Source: Sulfurospirillum cavolei
Lineage (GTDB): Bacteria > Campylobacterota > Campylobacteria > Campylobacterales > Sulfurospirillaceae
Reading direction: 5' to 3' (one strand)
NCBI RefSeq assembly: GCF_000813325.1
Contig: NZ_BBQE01000004.1
Length of the DNA: 64,000 nt
Below, in pieces: positions 25,902 to 36,185 of this stretch. The translations under genes were made by a program, and so were the position numbers. The notes beneath the pieces were generated by a model that was not told the origin of the DNA, made no database searches, and saw only the letters and a program-made list of their open reading frames with translations. How positions within the stretch are numbered: position 1 is the stretch's first letter; each line of letters starts with the position of its first letter.

Positions 25902-28900
25902 GTTTAAATACAACTCTTGTGTCGGTTCGAGTTTGCACTCTCGAAAGTTTGTTCATAATTGAACATGTTTAAATACAAATCTTGTGTCGGTTTGAGGACC
26001 TTAGAAGTATATGAAGAATACACCGAAACTAGTTTAAATACAAATCTTGTGTCGGTTTGAGTGTATGGATAGAGCGTATCCAAAATTGGTATATCTCGTT
26101 TAAATACAAATCTTGTGTCGGTTTGAGCGTTCTCTACTGCCGACAAAGAGCTCGTACTCTCGGTTTAAATACAAATCTTGTGTCGGTTCGAGAGCGTTCG
26201 TCATGTCGTAGCTTGCTCCGCTTGTCAAGTTTAAATACAAATCTTGTGTCGGTTCGAGTTTCGTGAGCGTTAATTTTTATGAAGCTATCTTTGTTTAAAT
26301 ACAAATCTTGTGTCGGTTCGAGGCCTCTCATATAGACTTTGAACAAGACTTCTTAAAAGTTTAAATACAAATCTTGTGTCGGTTCGAGTTAAAACGGGAG
26401 AACCGCTAGAATATGTAGTTTCGTGTTTAAATACAAATCTTGTGTCGGTTCGAGAGTGCTGATACTGGCAACTTGTGACTGGGGCAGGGTTTAAATACAA
26501 ATCTTGTGTCGGTTCGAGTTCCGCTAAATGCTTATGATAATCTCTAGCCATGTTGTTTAAATACAAATCTTGTGTCGGTTCGAGTGTTTTGATTACAAAA
26601 TATGTTAAAATTCCGTTAGGGTTTAAATACAAATCTTGTGTCGGTTCGAGGATACTAAAATATATACCACCGCGCGCGGTGGTAGTTTAAATACAAATCT
26701 TGTGTCGGTTCGAGTTGGCTCAATCCCTAATCCTTGGTAATGCTGTACTTTGTTTAAATACAAATCTTGTGTCGGTTCGAGCTGATGGGTTAAATCTTGC
26801 AAAAGCAGTTTTTTATGTTTAAATACAAATCTTGTGTCGGTTCGAGTGTGTTGCATATGTGGGTAAAACCATCCTATCGTGGTTTAAATACAAATCTTGT
26901 GTCGGTTCGAGTAGTCAATGTAGGTGTAGCTCTCATCGTCCCAAATAAGTTTAAATACAAATCTTGTGTCGGTTCGAGTCAAGGCACTATCTTTACTTAT
27001 ACTCACCCTATCGAGTTTAAATACAAATCTTGTGTCGGTTCGAGTAAAAATCGTTCATTATTACTATTCGCATTTGAGAGTTTAAATACAAATCTTGTGT
27101 CGGTTCGAGTAAACGCCTAGCGGTTGACTTTAACTTTTTTATCAAGTTTAAATACAAATCTTGTGTCGGTTCGAGTTGATGAAAAGAAGACAGCTGAAGC
27201 GACAGAAACAGGTTTAAATACAAATCTTGTGTCGGTTCGAGTAAGATCGTAGGATATTCACGCCACATTTCAAAAACGTTTAAATACAAATCTTGTGTCG
27301 GTTCGAGCTATGATAGACGATATTCAAACAACTATACTAAAAAGGTTTAAATACAAATCTTGTGTCGGTTCGAGTTTGTTGCATTTGTAGATAGATTGTT
27401 TTGTTTGCTAGTTTAAATACAAATCTTGTGTCGGTTCGAGTTACCTGCTGTGTCGATGCGTAGTCGTTCCGTATTATGTTTAAATACAAATCTTGTGTCG
27501 GTTCGAGTTTGCTTCTCTAAAAGCTTATCTTCCATTTCCATCAGTTTAAATACAAATCTTGTGTCGGTTCGAGAATAGAGGACGGCTTATCTACTCATTT
27601 GGCTAAAGTGTTTAAATACAAATCTTGTGTCGGTTCGAGGGATGCAAGATAAATAACAAACTCTTTAAAATCAACGTTTAAATACAAATCTTGTGTCGGT
27701 TCGAGTGTACAAATTATTAGCTCTAAACTTAAACCCTGCTTGTTTAAATACAAATCTTGTGTCGGTTCGAGTGCCACTATTCCCGTTGTGTAATAGTTGA
27801 AATCAGAGTTTAAATACAAATCTTGTGTCGGTTCGAGGATAATGCCGTTCTTGTGTAGATAACCGTAGTCCATAGTTTAAATACAAATCTTGTGTCGGTT
27901 CGAGACGCAGAGATAGCCGCGCGCGCCGCGCGCGATAGATGTTTAAATACAAATCTTGTGTCGGTTCGAGAAGAAAAATAAAGTCATAGCCTCGCACCTA
28001 GACTTGTTTAAATACAAATCTTGTGTCGGTTCGAGGCCTACAAGACTTACCAATAGAAGAGCGTATCATGTTTAAATACAAATCTTGTGTCGGTTCGAGT
28101 ATTGTTATATACTTTCAACATGCAAACGAAGAGAGTTTAAATACAAATCTTGTGTCGGTTCGAGGGCAATAAAAAAACAATCGTGGACGGCTTTAATTTG
28201 TTTAAATACAAATCTTGTGTCGGTTCGAGCCAGTTTGCACCTATGGATGGGGTATTACCAGTATTGTTTAAATACAAATCTTGTGTCGGTTCGAGTGTAA
28301 GGAACGGTGTATGCTGGAGTGTAATACCACGTTTAAATACAAATCTTGTGTCGGTTCGAGTTCATCATTATAAACATCTTCATTATACTCTAAAAGGTTT
28401 AAATACAAATCTTGTGTCGGTTCGAGGTTTGAGTAAATAGTAGCTTTAGGCTGTATCTCATTGTTTAAATACAAATCTTGTGTCGGTTCGAGTCATTCAG
28501 CCAAAGAAAGTTCTCATCGCTTTTAAGGTTTAAATACAAATCTTGTGTCGGTTCGAGGCGTTTGAATGATATGTACTTTAGTCGTCCCTTTTGGTTTAAA
28601 TACAAATCTTGTGTCGGTTCGAGTCAACACCGATAACATCATAATGCTTGGTTATCGCAGTTTAAATACAAATCTTGTGTCGGTTCGAGAAATCACCTGC
28701 TCTGACCTTTGTAGGGCAGACTTATAGTTTAAATACAAATCTTGTGTCGGTTCGAGGGTAAAACTGTTACTGTATCTTTTTGGGCTAAAGCGTTTAAATA
28801 CAAATCTTGTGTCGGTTCGAGTGTAAAGGTTATCCCATTCACCCTTAGCGTTCTTTTCGTTTAAATACAAATCTTGTGTCGGTTCGAGTTATTCTTAGCC

Positions 28901-31900
28901 GTAGTGGTCATGGGTTTAAACAGTTTAAATACAAATCTTGTGTCGGTTCGAGTGAAGTGGCACGAGACATCTACAAAAAAGCAAAAACGTTTAAATACAA
29001 ATCTTGTGTCGGTTCGAGACTACAGAGAGCCTAAAGTGGAGATGCAAACCATAGTTTAAATACAAATCTTGTGTCGGTTCGAGGTATTTGAAATGCTCAA
29101 AGATGGCATACTAGACGAGTTTAAATACAAATCTTGTGTCGGTTCGAGGAAGTGGCACGAGACATCTACAAAAAAGCAAAAACGTTTAAATACAAATCTT
29201 GTGTCGGTTCGAGAGCTTTCATGAACGCCCTACGCCAATACGCAACGCTGTTTAAATACAAATCTTGTGTCGGTTCGAGCGATTTCCGCCGTGCGTCCAA
29301 AAAAGGTGATGTCGAGTTTAAATACAAATCTTGTGTCGGTTCGAGCGATAGGATTAAACACTACACAAATAAAACAATCAAGTTTAAATACAAATCTTGT
29401 GTCGGTTCGAGTGGATGGGGTACAGTAGGAACACTCTACAAAGGCACGTTTAAATACAAATCTTGTGTCGGTTCGAGCAAGATCAACAAGAGATAAAACC
29501 TCTTTGTAATCCGTTTAAATACAAATCTTGTGTCGGTTCGAGGTTTTGTATCGCACTACTTTCATTTTAATGCCTTATTAGTTTAAATACAAATCTTGTG
29601 TCGGTTCGAGGTACGCGCTTGATCTGCACGACATCATCATAGGCTAGTTTAAATACAAATCTTGTGTCGGTTCGAGTTAGATATAACGGAAAACTTTACA
29701 ATACAGACAAAAGTTTAAATACAAATCTTGTGTCGGTTCGAGAAAGACAGAGGCGGAAAGTGGACGGTCACGGTCAAAGTTTAAATACAAATCTTGTGTC
29801 GGTTCGAGGCGCTTGTTGCGCTTGCTTCTTTAGCGTTGATGTTGTTTAAATACAAATCTTGTGTCGGTTCGAGAGTTATGAGCCAAAATTATAGCACGTT
29901 ACCAAACGTGGTTTAAATACAAATCTTGTGTCGGTTCGAGTAAATAAACTTTATGAAGCCCACCGTAATGGGCTGTTTAAATACAAATCTTGTGTCGGTT
30001 CGAGTTGCGTCAATCGTGTATGTTTGCATTTTTTTTCTCTTGTTTAAATACAAATCTTGTGTCGGTTCGAGAGTATTTTGCTTAAAAAGAAACACATGCC
30101 ACATGCTGTTTAAATACAAATCTTGTGTCGGTTCGAGCTCATCAAAAAATCGTTTTGATCGTCTTAACGTTGGTTTAAATACAAATCTTGTGTCGGTTCG
30201 AGAATAAGCCCATTGCCAAATTTTATGTATCCACTCGGGTTTAAATACAAATCTTGTGTCGGTTCGAGAAGGATTGATTGAATAGCTCTACATGTAAGAA
30301 TATTGTTTAAATACAAATCTTGTGTCGGTTCGAGCCGCACTGCTTACCTTAGGTTGGGAAAATATCCTAAGTTTAAATACAAATCTTGTGTCGGTTCGAG
30401 AGTATGTCAATAGCAGATGCGTGTAAAGGTAATAAGTTTAAATACAAATCTTGTGTCGGTTCGAGCGAAACGACCCTTCGATACCGGAGAAACCTATAAA
30501 GTTTAAATACAAATCTTGTGTCGGTTCGAGTGCAAGAGTAAGCTCTCACGACCAGAAAGCAGACCTGTTTAAATACAAATCTTGTGTCGGTTCGAGGACG
30601 TATTTATATCTAACGGACTTCCATTTCTTTCTAGTTTAAATACAAATCTTGTGTCGGTTCGAGGCTCCCCACGTCGCCCCGCCGCCGCTCGGACATTTAG
30701 TTTAAATACAAATCTTGTGTCGGTTCGAGACGCGTTGCGTTCACTGCTCACGCCACGCCCCCACATGTTTAAATACAAATCTTGTGTCGGTTCGAGGCTT
30801 CCCGCCGTGATTATAGGGGCGACCGCTCCCGATGTTTAAATACAAATCTTGTGTCGGTTCGAGTTATACCGATGTTTTAACCAATCTAAAAGATAGAATG
30901 TTTAAATACAAATCTTGTGTCGGTTCGAGTTTTAAGTATCGTTGTTCTTTGTCGGTTACGCTCGTTTAAATACAAATCTTGTGTCGGTTCGAGTCTTTGT
31001 TGTTAAACTATTCTACGGCAAGTTAAAAGTTTAAATACAAATCTTGTGTCGGTTCGAGCAGCCTTTGGCTCCAACATCAAAAGACCCTTTTCACGTTTAA
31101 ATACAAATCTTGTGTCGGTTCGAGTTTAGCGCAGTTACAACGGTCGTAATCGCATCTGCTAGTTTAAATACAAATCTTGTGTCGGTTCGAGTATGATTGG
31201 GCTATATCAAACGGGTATGAAGAGGATTGTTTAAATACAAATCTTGTGTCGGTTCGAGTAAAGGTTATCCCATTCACCCTTAGCGTTCTTCTCGTTTAAA
31301 TACAAATCTTGTGTCGGTTCGAGAAATTAGATCAAGTAAATTCTCAGCATACGGCAAAGTTTAAATACAAATCTTGTGTCGGTTCGAGTCTTTCGCTTGT
31401 GCAATAACCGAGCATGTAAACTCGTTTAAATACAAATCTTGTGTCGGTTCGAGAAAGCATGGGAGTGTAAAAATGGAATGGGAAGTAATGTTTAAATACA
31501 AATCTTGTGTCGGTTCGAGGGGCTGGAGAGAATGCCAATAAAATTTTTATGCTGTTTAAATACAAATCTTGTGTCGGTTCGAGTCGTCTTTAGCTTTAAT
31601 TATCGCATCATAATTTTTGTTTAAATACAAATCTTGTGTCGGTTCGAGCAATTTGAGAAAACAAATCACAACAGCGCAAGCCCTGTTTAAATACAAATCT
31701 TGTGTCGGTTCGAGGCATTCGCATCATCTCCGCATAAATCCAGCTCCCTCGTTTAAATACAAATCTTGTGTCGGTTCGAGTTCCCCTTTTCGAGAAATAT
31801 AACTTTCCCTTTGACGGTTTAAATACAAATCTTGTGTCGGTTCGAGCAAAAAAAAGTGCCGACAGTTGAAAAAAATAAGTAGTTTAAATACAAATCTTGT

Positions 31901-34079
31901 GTCGGTTCGAGAGCATCTCTTTGTAAAGACTTGAAAAGATAATGTCGTTTAAATACAAATCTTGTGTCGGTTCGAGTAAGAGCATCAAGAAGCCCAATAG
32001 ATTGCATAAGCGTTTAAATACAAATCTTGTGTCGGTTCGAGCCTTGCAAAACTCCACTTCCTAAAGCTTGTCCTAATGTTTAAATACAAATCTTGTGTCG
32101 GTTCGAGTGCCTATCCATTCTCCCCAACCAAAGCTTTCACCTAGTTTAAATACAAATCTTGTGTCGGTTCGAGCTTTAGCTAACAAAAACAAAGAGCTAT
32201 TAGGCGAAAGTTTAAATACAAATCTTGTGTCGGTTCGAGAAAAATGTCGGTTTATCTACGATTTGATTTGAATATGTTTAAATACAAATCTTGTGTCGGT
32301 TCGAGCATCAGCCGCATTGGCAGAAGATGCACCAATTACGTTTAAATACAAATCTTGTGTCGGTTCGAGCAAATACCGTGATAGACATACCACAGCGTTA
32401 GATCGCGTTTAAATACAAATCTTGTGTCGGTTCGAGTATATTAGGAGATTCAGGAATAGACCCCTCATACCAAGTTTAAATACAAATCTTGTGTCGGTTC
32501 GAGCTTTGTCTTTTGTCTCAAACGTAACAGTTGCTTCGAGGTTTAAATACAAATCTTGTGTCGGTTCGAGTGAGGCGTTTTATGACGGTTATAAAGGAGA
32601 AGCACAGTTTAAATACAAATCTTGTGTCGGTTCGAGGTTATGAGCCAAAATTATAGCACGTTACCAAACGTGGTTTAAATACAAATCTTGTGTCGGTTCG
32701 AGTTCATTGGTTTTCCTTTATATAAGTTCTTAAAAAGGTTTAAATACAAATCTTGTGTCGGTTCGAGGAACACGCCCACACATACCTTTTGCTTACGCTC
32801 TATGTTTAAATACAAATCTTGTGTCGGTTCGAGTACTTGAACATAATAAGAGCTGTCTTTAATCTCTCGGTTTAAATACAAATCTTGTGTCGGTTCGAGA
32901 TATTTGCATACAAGGCTATCTTTATCGGCTTCTAAGTTTAAATACAAATCTTGTGTCGGTTCGAGTTAACAGAATAACCGCCTACTGTCTTACCAGTCTT
33001 GTTTAAATACAAATCTTGTGTCGGTTCGAGTCTATTTTCTTCTGCTACGCTATCATAATTATTGTTGTTTAAATACAAATCTTGTGTCGGTTCGAGTACT
33101 TCTTGGTCTTTATCTTCTTGCACTATTGCTGTTTAAATACAAATCTTGTGTCGGTTCGAGCGCCCAAAGTTTCGGAAAGTGCTTCAAAATCGCTTTGTTT
33201 AAATACAAATCTTGTGTCGGTTCGAGTGGACATTTAAAATGTCAAAATATCTTCCTCCAAACTGTTTAAATACAAATCTTGTGTCGGTTCGAGACTATCA
33301 AAAGACTGTGTAATAGGATTTTGGAAAGTTTAAATACAAATCTTGTGTCGGTTCGAGCGAGTTTACCGAGCGCGATAAGATCGACTCGGCGTGGTTTAAA
33401 TACAAATCTTGTGTCGGTTCGAGTTGTAGTTCGTTTGTAAGCCGCACGAGATTTTTTGTTTAAATACAAATCTTGTGTCGGTTCGAGAATTTAACCAACT
33501 CTCTTGTGTAGGTTTTACGATATGGTTTAAATACAAATCTTGTGTCGGTTCGAGGGGCTAAACGCGCTCGATGCTATTATCGGCAGTTTGTTTAAATACA
33601 AATCTTGTGTCGGTTCGAGTAACAAGCGCGGCGGTATCCGGTGGAACGACACCGGTTTAAATACAAATCTTGTGTCGGTTCGAGTTTGAACGCTTGCATT
33701 ATAGGTTTGGGTAAGGAGAAGTGTTTAAATACAAATCTTGTGTCGGTTCGAGAATGAGCGATTTTAAATTGACCTGTTCCGTTGTTGTTTAAATACAAAT
33801 CTTGTGTCGGTTCGAGTGTTTGAGCGACTTTAGGCTCTCAAAAAGAATCGATTGTTTAAATACAAATCTTGTGTCGGTTCGAGTTTTTATTTTGAATTTC
33901 AACAAATTTTTGTTCTTTGTTTAAATACAAATCTTGTGTCGGTTCGAGTAAAAACGTAACGTGCAAAAATTCAGCGTTAGGCGGTTTAAATACAAATCTT
34001 GTGTCGGTTCGAGTTTGATGGAGCTGTGCTTCATATTCGCTAGGAAGAGGTTTAAATACAAATCTTGTGTCGGTTCGAG
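25902..34079 (-). CRISPR. CRISPR array, 125 repeats of 30 bp, type I-B associated
   Basis: By hand count there are 125 full repeats of 30 bp with 124 spacers of about 34-38 bp (mean unit 65.7 bp). On the plus strand the repeat starts GTTTAAATACAAATC and ends TGTGTCGGTTCGAG. Read on the minus strand it ends ATTTAAAC, like the 8-nt 5' handle (ATTGAAAC) left by type I-B Cas6, so transcription runs leftwards from a leader next to cas2. Repeats at the left end are mutated (one change in repeat 1; C-to-T in repeats 2-4), while all others read identical, confirming that the left is the old end. Three spacer pairs are duplicates or near-duplicates. All small ORFs in the array are artefacts of the repeat. 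Confidence 0.98.
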
Positions 34080-34175
34080 TGCTAAATTATGGCACTTTCT
34101 AAAACGCACAATCCCTTAGAATAGCCATTTGTGTCGTTTTTTCCAATTAAAATTAACAATGAATTGTTAAAGATC
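34080..34175 (-). promoter_or_regulatory. CRISPR leader
   Basis: About 96 AT-rich bases lie between the last (newest) repeat and the terminator after cas2. They contain an inverted repeat TTAACAAT-GA-ATTGTTAA at 34153-34170, a possible protein site for integration or transcription, and on the minus strand a TATTCT that could be the -10 of the pre-crRNA promoter. Leader position follows from repeat polarity and repeat decay. Confidence 0.7.
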
Positions 34176-34194
34176 AAAAAGGCGATTTAACGCC
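34176..34194 (-). terminator. Intrinsic terminator after cas2
   Basis: Read on the minus strand, GGCG-TTAAAT-CGCC is followed by TTTTT. It lies 50 bases beyond the cas2 stop and would separate cas mRNA from the array leader. The 4-bp stem is short, so it may be leaky. Confidence 0.5.
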
Positions 34195-34244
34195 CTATTT
34201 TAGCAACTTTTCGCCTAAAAAAGACTAAGCCGTGGTTGGAAAAA

Positions 34245-34556
34245 TTAGATGAAAATTCCTTCGCTCTCCTTTTTTGGGTTGCCTAGCGTCTCTTCGCTGA
34301 AGCTTCCCGATGTTAGCATCTTGATGATTGTCACAAAGTCTATCTCTTGGTCGATGACTTTTTTGAGTTCATTTTGGAGTTTTATTTGGTTGGCAGGTGT
34401 GATGTTGCCTCTGAAAATGGACTTTTGGTGATGTTTGAGGTATTTTTTGCAGATTTTGAAGACTTTGGCGACACGGTATTTGCCGACATCACTAAATTCA
34501 TCAGCGATGTCGTAAAACAAAAAGACATAATTGTAGTTGGTCGTGTCTTTTTTCAC
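34245..34556 (-). CDS. cas2: CRISPR-associated endonuclease Cas2
   Basis: A 103-residue protein beginning at a GTG whose bases overlap the cas1 stop (GTGA). The first strand 'YVFLFYDIAD' carries the conserved Asp, followed by a ferredoxin-like fold ('RVAKVFKICKKYLKHHQKSIFRGNIT'), normal for Cas2. Cas2 forms the integration complex with Cas1 and inserts new spacers beside the leader, which lies just downstream. The family usually has 85-105 residues, which fits this start and argues against the longer frame that begins inside cas1. Confidence 0.9.
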   Translation of the reverse strand: MKKDTTNYNYVFLFYDIADEFSDVGKYRVAKVFKICKKYLKHHQKSIFRGNITPANQIKLQNELKKVIDQEIDFVTIIKMLTSGSFSEETLGNPKKESEGIFI

Positions 34557-35557
34557 ATCTTTTCCTTGAGCAAAAACGGGGTAAATTCTCGTCCTTCTAC
34601 GATGGTTTTGATGAGTTTGTAGCCGTCTAGTTTGAGGCAATGTTTGTACGTCACCTTTCGTTTGAGCTTTACATGTAAAAAGGTTTCGTTCATGCGCTCT
34701 TCAAACGCATCAATGAAAATCTTCTTGCCCTCTTCGTTTAAAAGTGCGTAGTTTAGGGATTTGTCAAAGTGTTTAAGCACTTGAAGTTTCTTTCGTCCAA
34801 CCAGATCAAAGATGGTTTTAAAAACGATGACGGGCTTAAACGCTTCGCTCAGATCTAGACTCAAACTAAACCGCCCTTCTCTGGGACTGTGAAGAAAACT
34901 GATGGATTGGTTGAGATGCGTGTGGTAGATGGAGGCGATGGTTTTGGTGTATAAAAGCGTGTTACCAAAGCTAATGAGTGCGTTCATGGGGTTGTCGGGT
35001 GGGCGCTTCACTCGCTTATTCATCACGAAATCTTCGGGTAAAAAATACTTAAAACTGTCGTAAAACCGACTCCAAATCTGCCCTTCAACGAACAGAGTCT
35101 GTTCGACTTTCATCGTTACATGTAAAAGGGAAGGCACATCGTTTTTCAGCCAATCCAGATACGGTTTGAGCTCTTTTTTGTCGTGGCGATAGTAATGGTA
35201 CAGCACTTCGTGGATGTTTTGAGCGATGGCAGAGACGATGCTTTTGGCGATAACTAAACGCTCATTGACAAAACTTAAAGACTGTTTTATAGTCAAATCG
35301 CCGCTGATGAGATACTCTTTGGGGTAAAAACTTCCGCTGTAATTTCCGTGGTAGTTGAAAATGTGCATCGTGATGCCAGCCCTAGCGATGAAGTCCAAAA
35401 ACTTCGTGTTGAAGCTCACCTCGTTGAGACAGTAAAGCTCTCTCGTCTCTTCGATGGGCAGGTAAAAATTGCCCTTTTCGTTGCTAAAGGCGATGGAGTT
35501 GTCTTTGCGTTTGAGTTCGCCCATCGAGAAGATGTAGCGTGTGTGATTTTTTGCCAT
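34553..35557 (-). CDS. cas1: CRISPR-associated integrase Cas1
   Basis: A 334-residue type I-B Cas1. It has an N-terminal beta domain ('YIFSMGELKRKDNSIAFSNEKG') and a helical catalytic domain with 'NALISFGNTLLYT', 'HLNQSISFLHSPREGRFSLSLDLSEAFKPVI' (metal-binding His and Asp) and the expected upstream Glu region. It catalyses spacer integration together with Cas2 and, in this subtype, Cas4. GAGG precedes the ATG; cas4 ends 6 bases upstream and cas2 overlaps the stop. Two TTACATGTAA copies (34669, 35116) lie in the gene on the strand opposite to coding, where the palindrome again reads as Leu-His-Val. Confidence 0.95.
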   Translation of the reverse strand: MAKNHTRYIFSMGELKRKDNSIAFSNEKGNFYLPIEETRELYCLNEVSFNTKFLDFIARAGITMHIFNYHGNYSGSFYPKEYLISGDLTIKQSLSFVNERLVIAKSIVSAIAQNIHEVLYHYYRHDKKELKPYLDWLKNDVPSLLHVTMKVEQTLFVEGQIWSRFYDSFKYFLPEDFVMNKRVKRPPDNPMNALISFGNTLLYTKTIASIYHTHLNQSISFLHSPREGRFSLSLDLSEAFKPVIVFKTIFDLVGRKKLQVLKHFDKSLNYALLNEEGKKIFIDAFEERMNETFLHVKLKRKVTYKHCLKLDGYKLIKTIVEGREFTPFLLKEKM

Positions 35558-35563
35558 GTTACC

Positions 35564-36052
35564 TCATATAAAACAGTAATCAAAATAGGCGCATTTTTTG
35601 CATTTGTTCTCAAACTTAGGCGGTGGCGGAACATCGGCATTTATGAGCTGTGTAATTGCCTCTAAAACACACAAAAGTTCTTGTTCGTTTTGCTCGGTTA
35701 ATTCGAGTATCTCGCTTTTGGTGTTGTGATTTTTCTCATGATACTCGACTTTGCCCTTGCGCTCTATGCCTTTGCCTCTCAGTTTGTACAGATAAAGCAA
35801 CACTTGCCACTTCACCGCTTCAGGGTCGGAGTCGGACTTTTTAAGCTCCACAAGGTACTCTTTGGTGAGCTTGTCGATCTTGACGTTGTCTATCTTCACT
35901 TCAGCTTTTTGAGCTTTCTCTTCGCTAATCTCATGCAACACTTTCCCGATGCGCACATCTTCGCTGTTATCTTCAAGATTGAGGCGATTGGCGTGAAGCC
36001 AACACTGCGTGCGACAATGAAAATAGTAGTTGATGAGGGTACCTGTGATCAT
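35564..36052 (-). CDS. cas4: CRISPR-associated exonuclease Cas4
   Basis: A 162-residue RecB-like nuclease with four Cys for an Fe-S cluster: one near residue 13 and the C-terminal group CKKCAYFDYC. Nuclease acidic residues are visible in 'GKVLHE' and in the 'SDPEAVKWQVLLYLYKL' helix, and 'KVEYHEK' lies between. In type I-B systems Cas4 trims prespacers and selects the PAM end during acquisition. It is separated from cas3 by 133 bases with two strong hairpins, so the cas4-cas1-cas2 adaptation block may have its own expression. Confidence 0.92.
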   Translation of the reverse strand: MITGTLINYYFHCRTQCWLHANRLNLEDNSEDVRIGKVLHEISEEKAQKAEVKIDNVKIDKLTKEYLVELKKSDSDPEAVKWQVLLYLYKLRGKGIERKGKVEYHEKNHNTKSEILELTEQNEQELLCVLEAITQLINADVPPPPKFENKCKKCAYFDYCFI

Positions 36053-36090
36053 TTGTCTTTAACTTCCATCTTTTGTTATGTGTTTATAGA

Positions 36091-36154
36091 AAGTGTCCGA
36101 TTTTTTCGGACACTTCACACTGTTATCTTCAACTGGCTACATGTTGTAGCCAGT
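36091..36154. terminator. Tandem hairpins between cas3 and cas4
   Basis: Two perfect 10-bp stems: AAGTGTCCGA/TCGGACACTT (loop TTTTT, 36091-36115) and ACTGGCTACA/TGTAGCCAGT (loop TGT, 36132-36154). A T-rich stretch follows the second on the plus strand; on the minus strand, the direction of cas transcription, no long T-run follows the first. They may attenuate or process the mRNA between the interference and adaptation genes. Confidence 0.55.
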
Positions 36155-36185
36155 CACTTTTATTTTTTAATCAAATATTCTAATC

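Noticed and set aside
25904..34109. Dozens of 60-130 codon ORFs in the array with repeated peptides such as EPTQDLYLN, RTDTRFVFK and FKYKSCVGS
   Set aside because: They are translations of the 30-bp CRISPR repeat in its open frames; spacers supply the variable parts. No ribosome-binding sites or conserved protein.
34557..34640. Longer start for cas2 inside cas1
   Set aside because: It adds 28 residues encoded in the cas1 frame region and lacks Cas2 features; the GTG overlapping the cas1 stop gives a normal Cas2.
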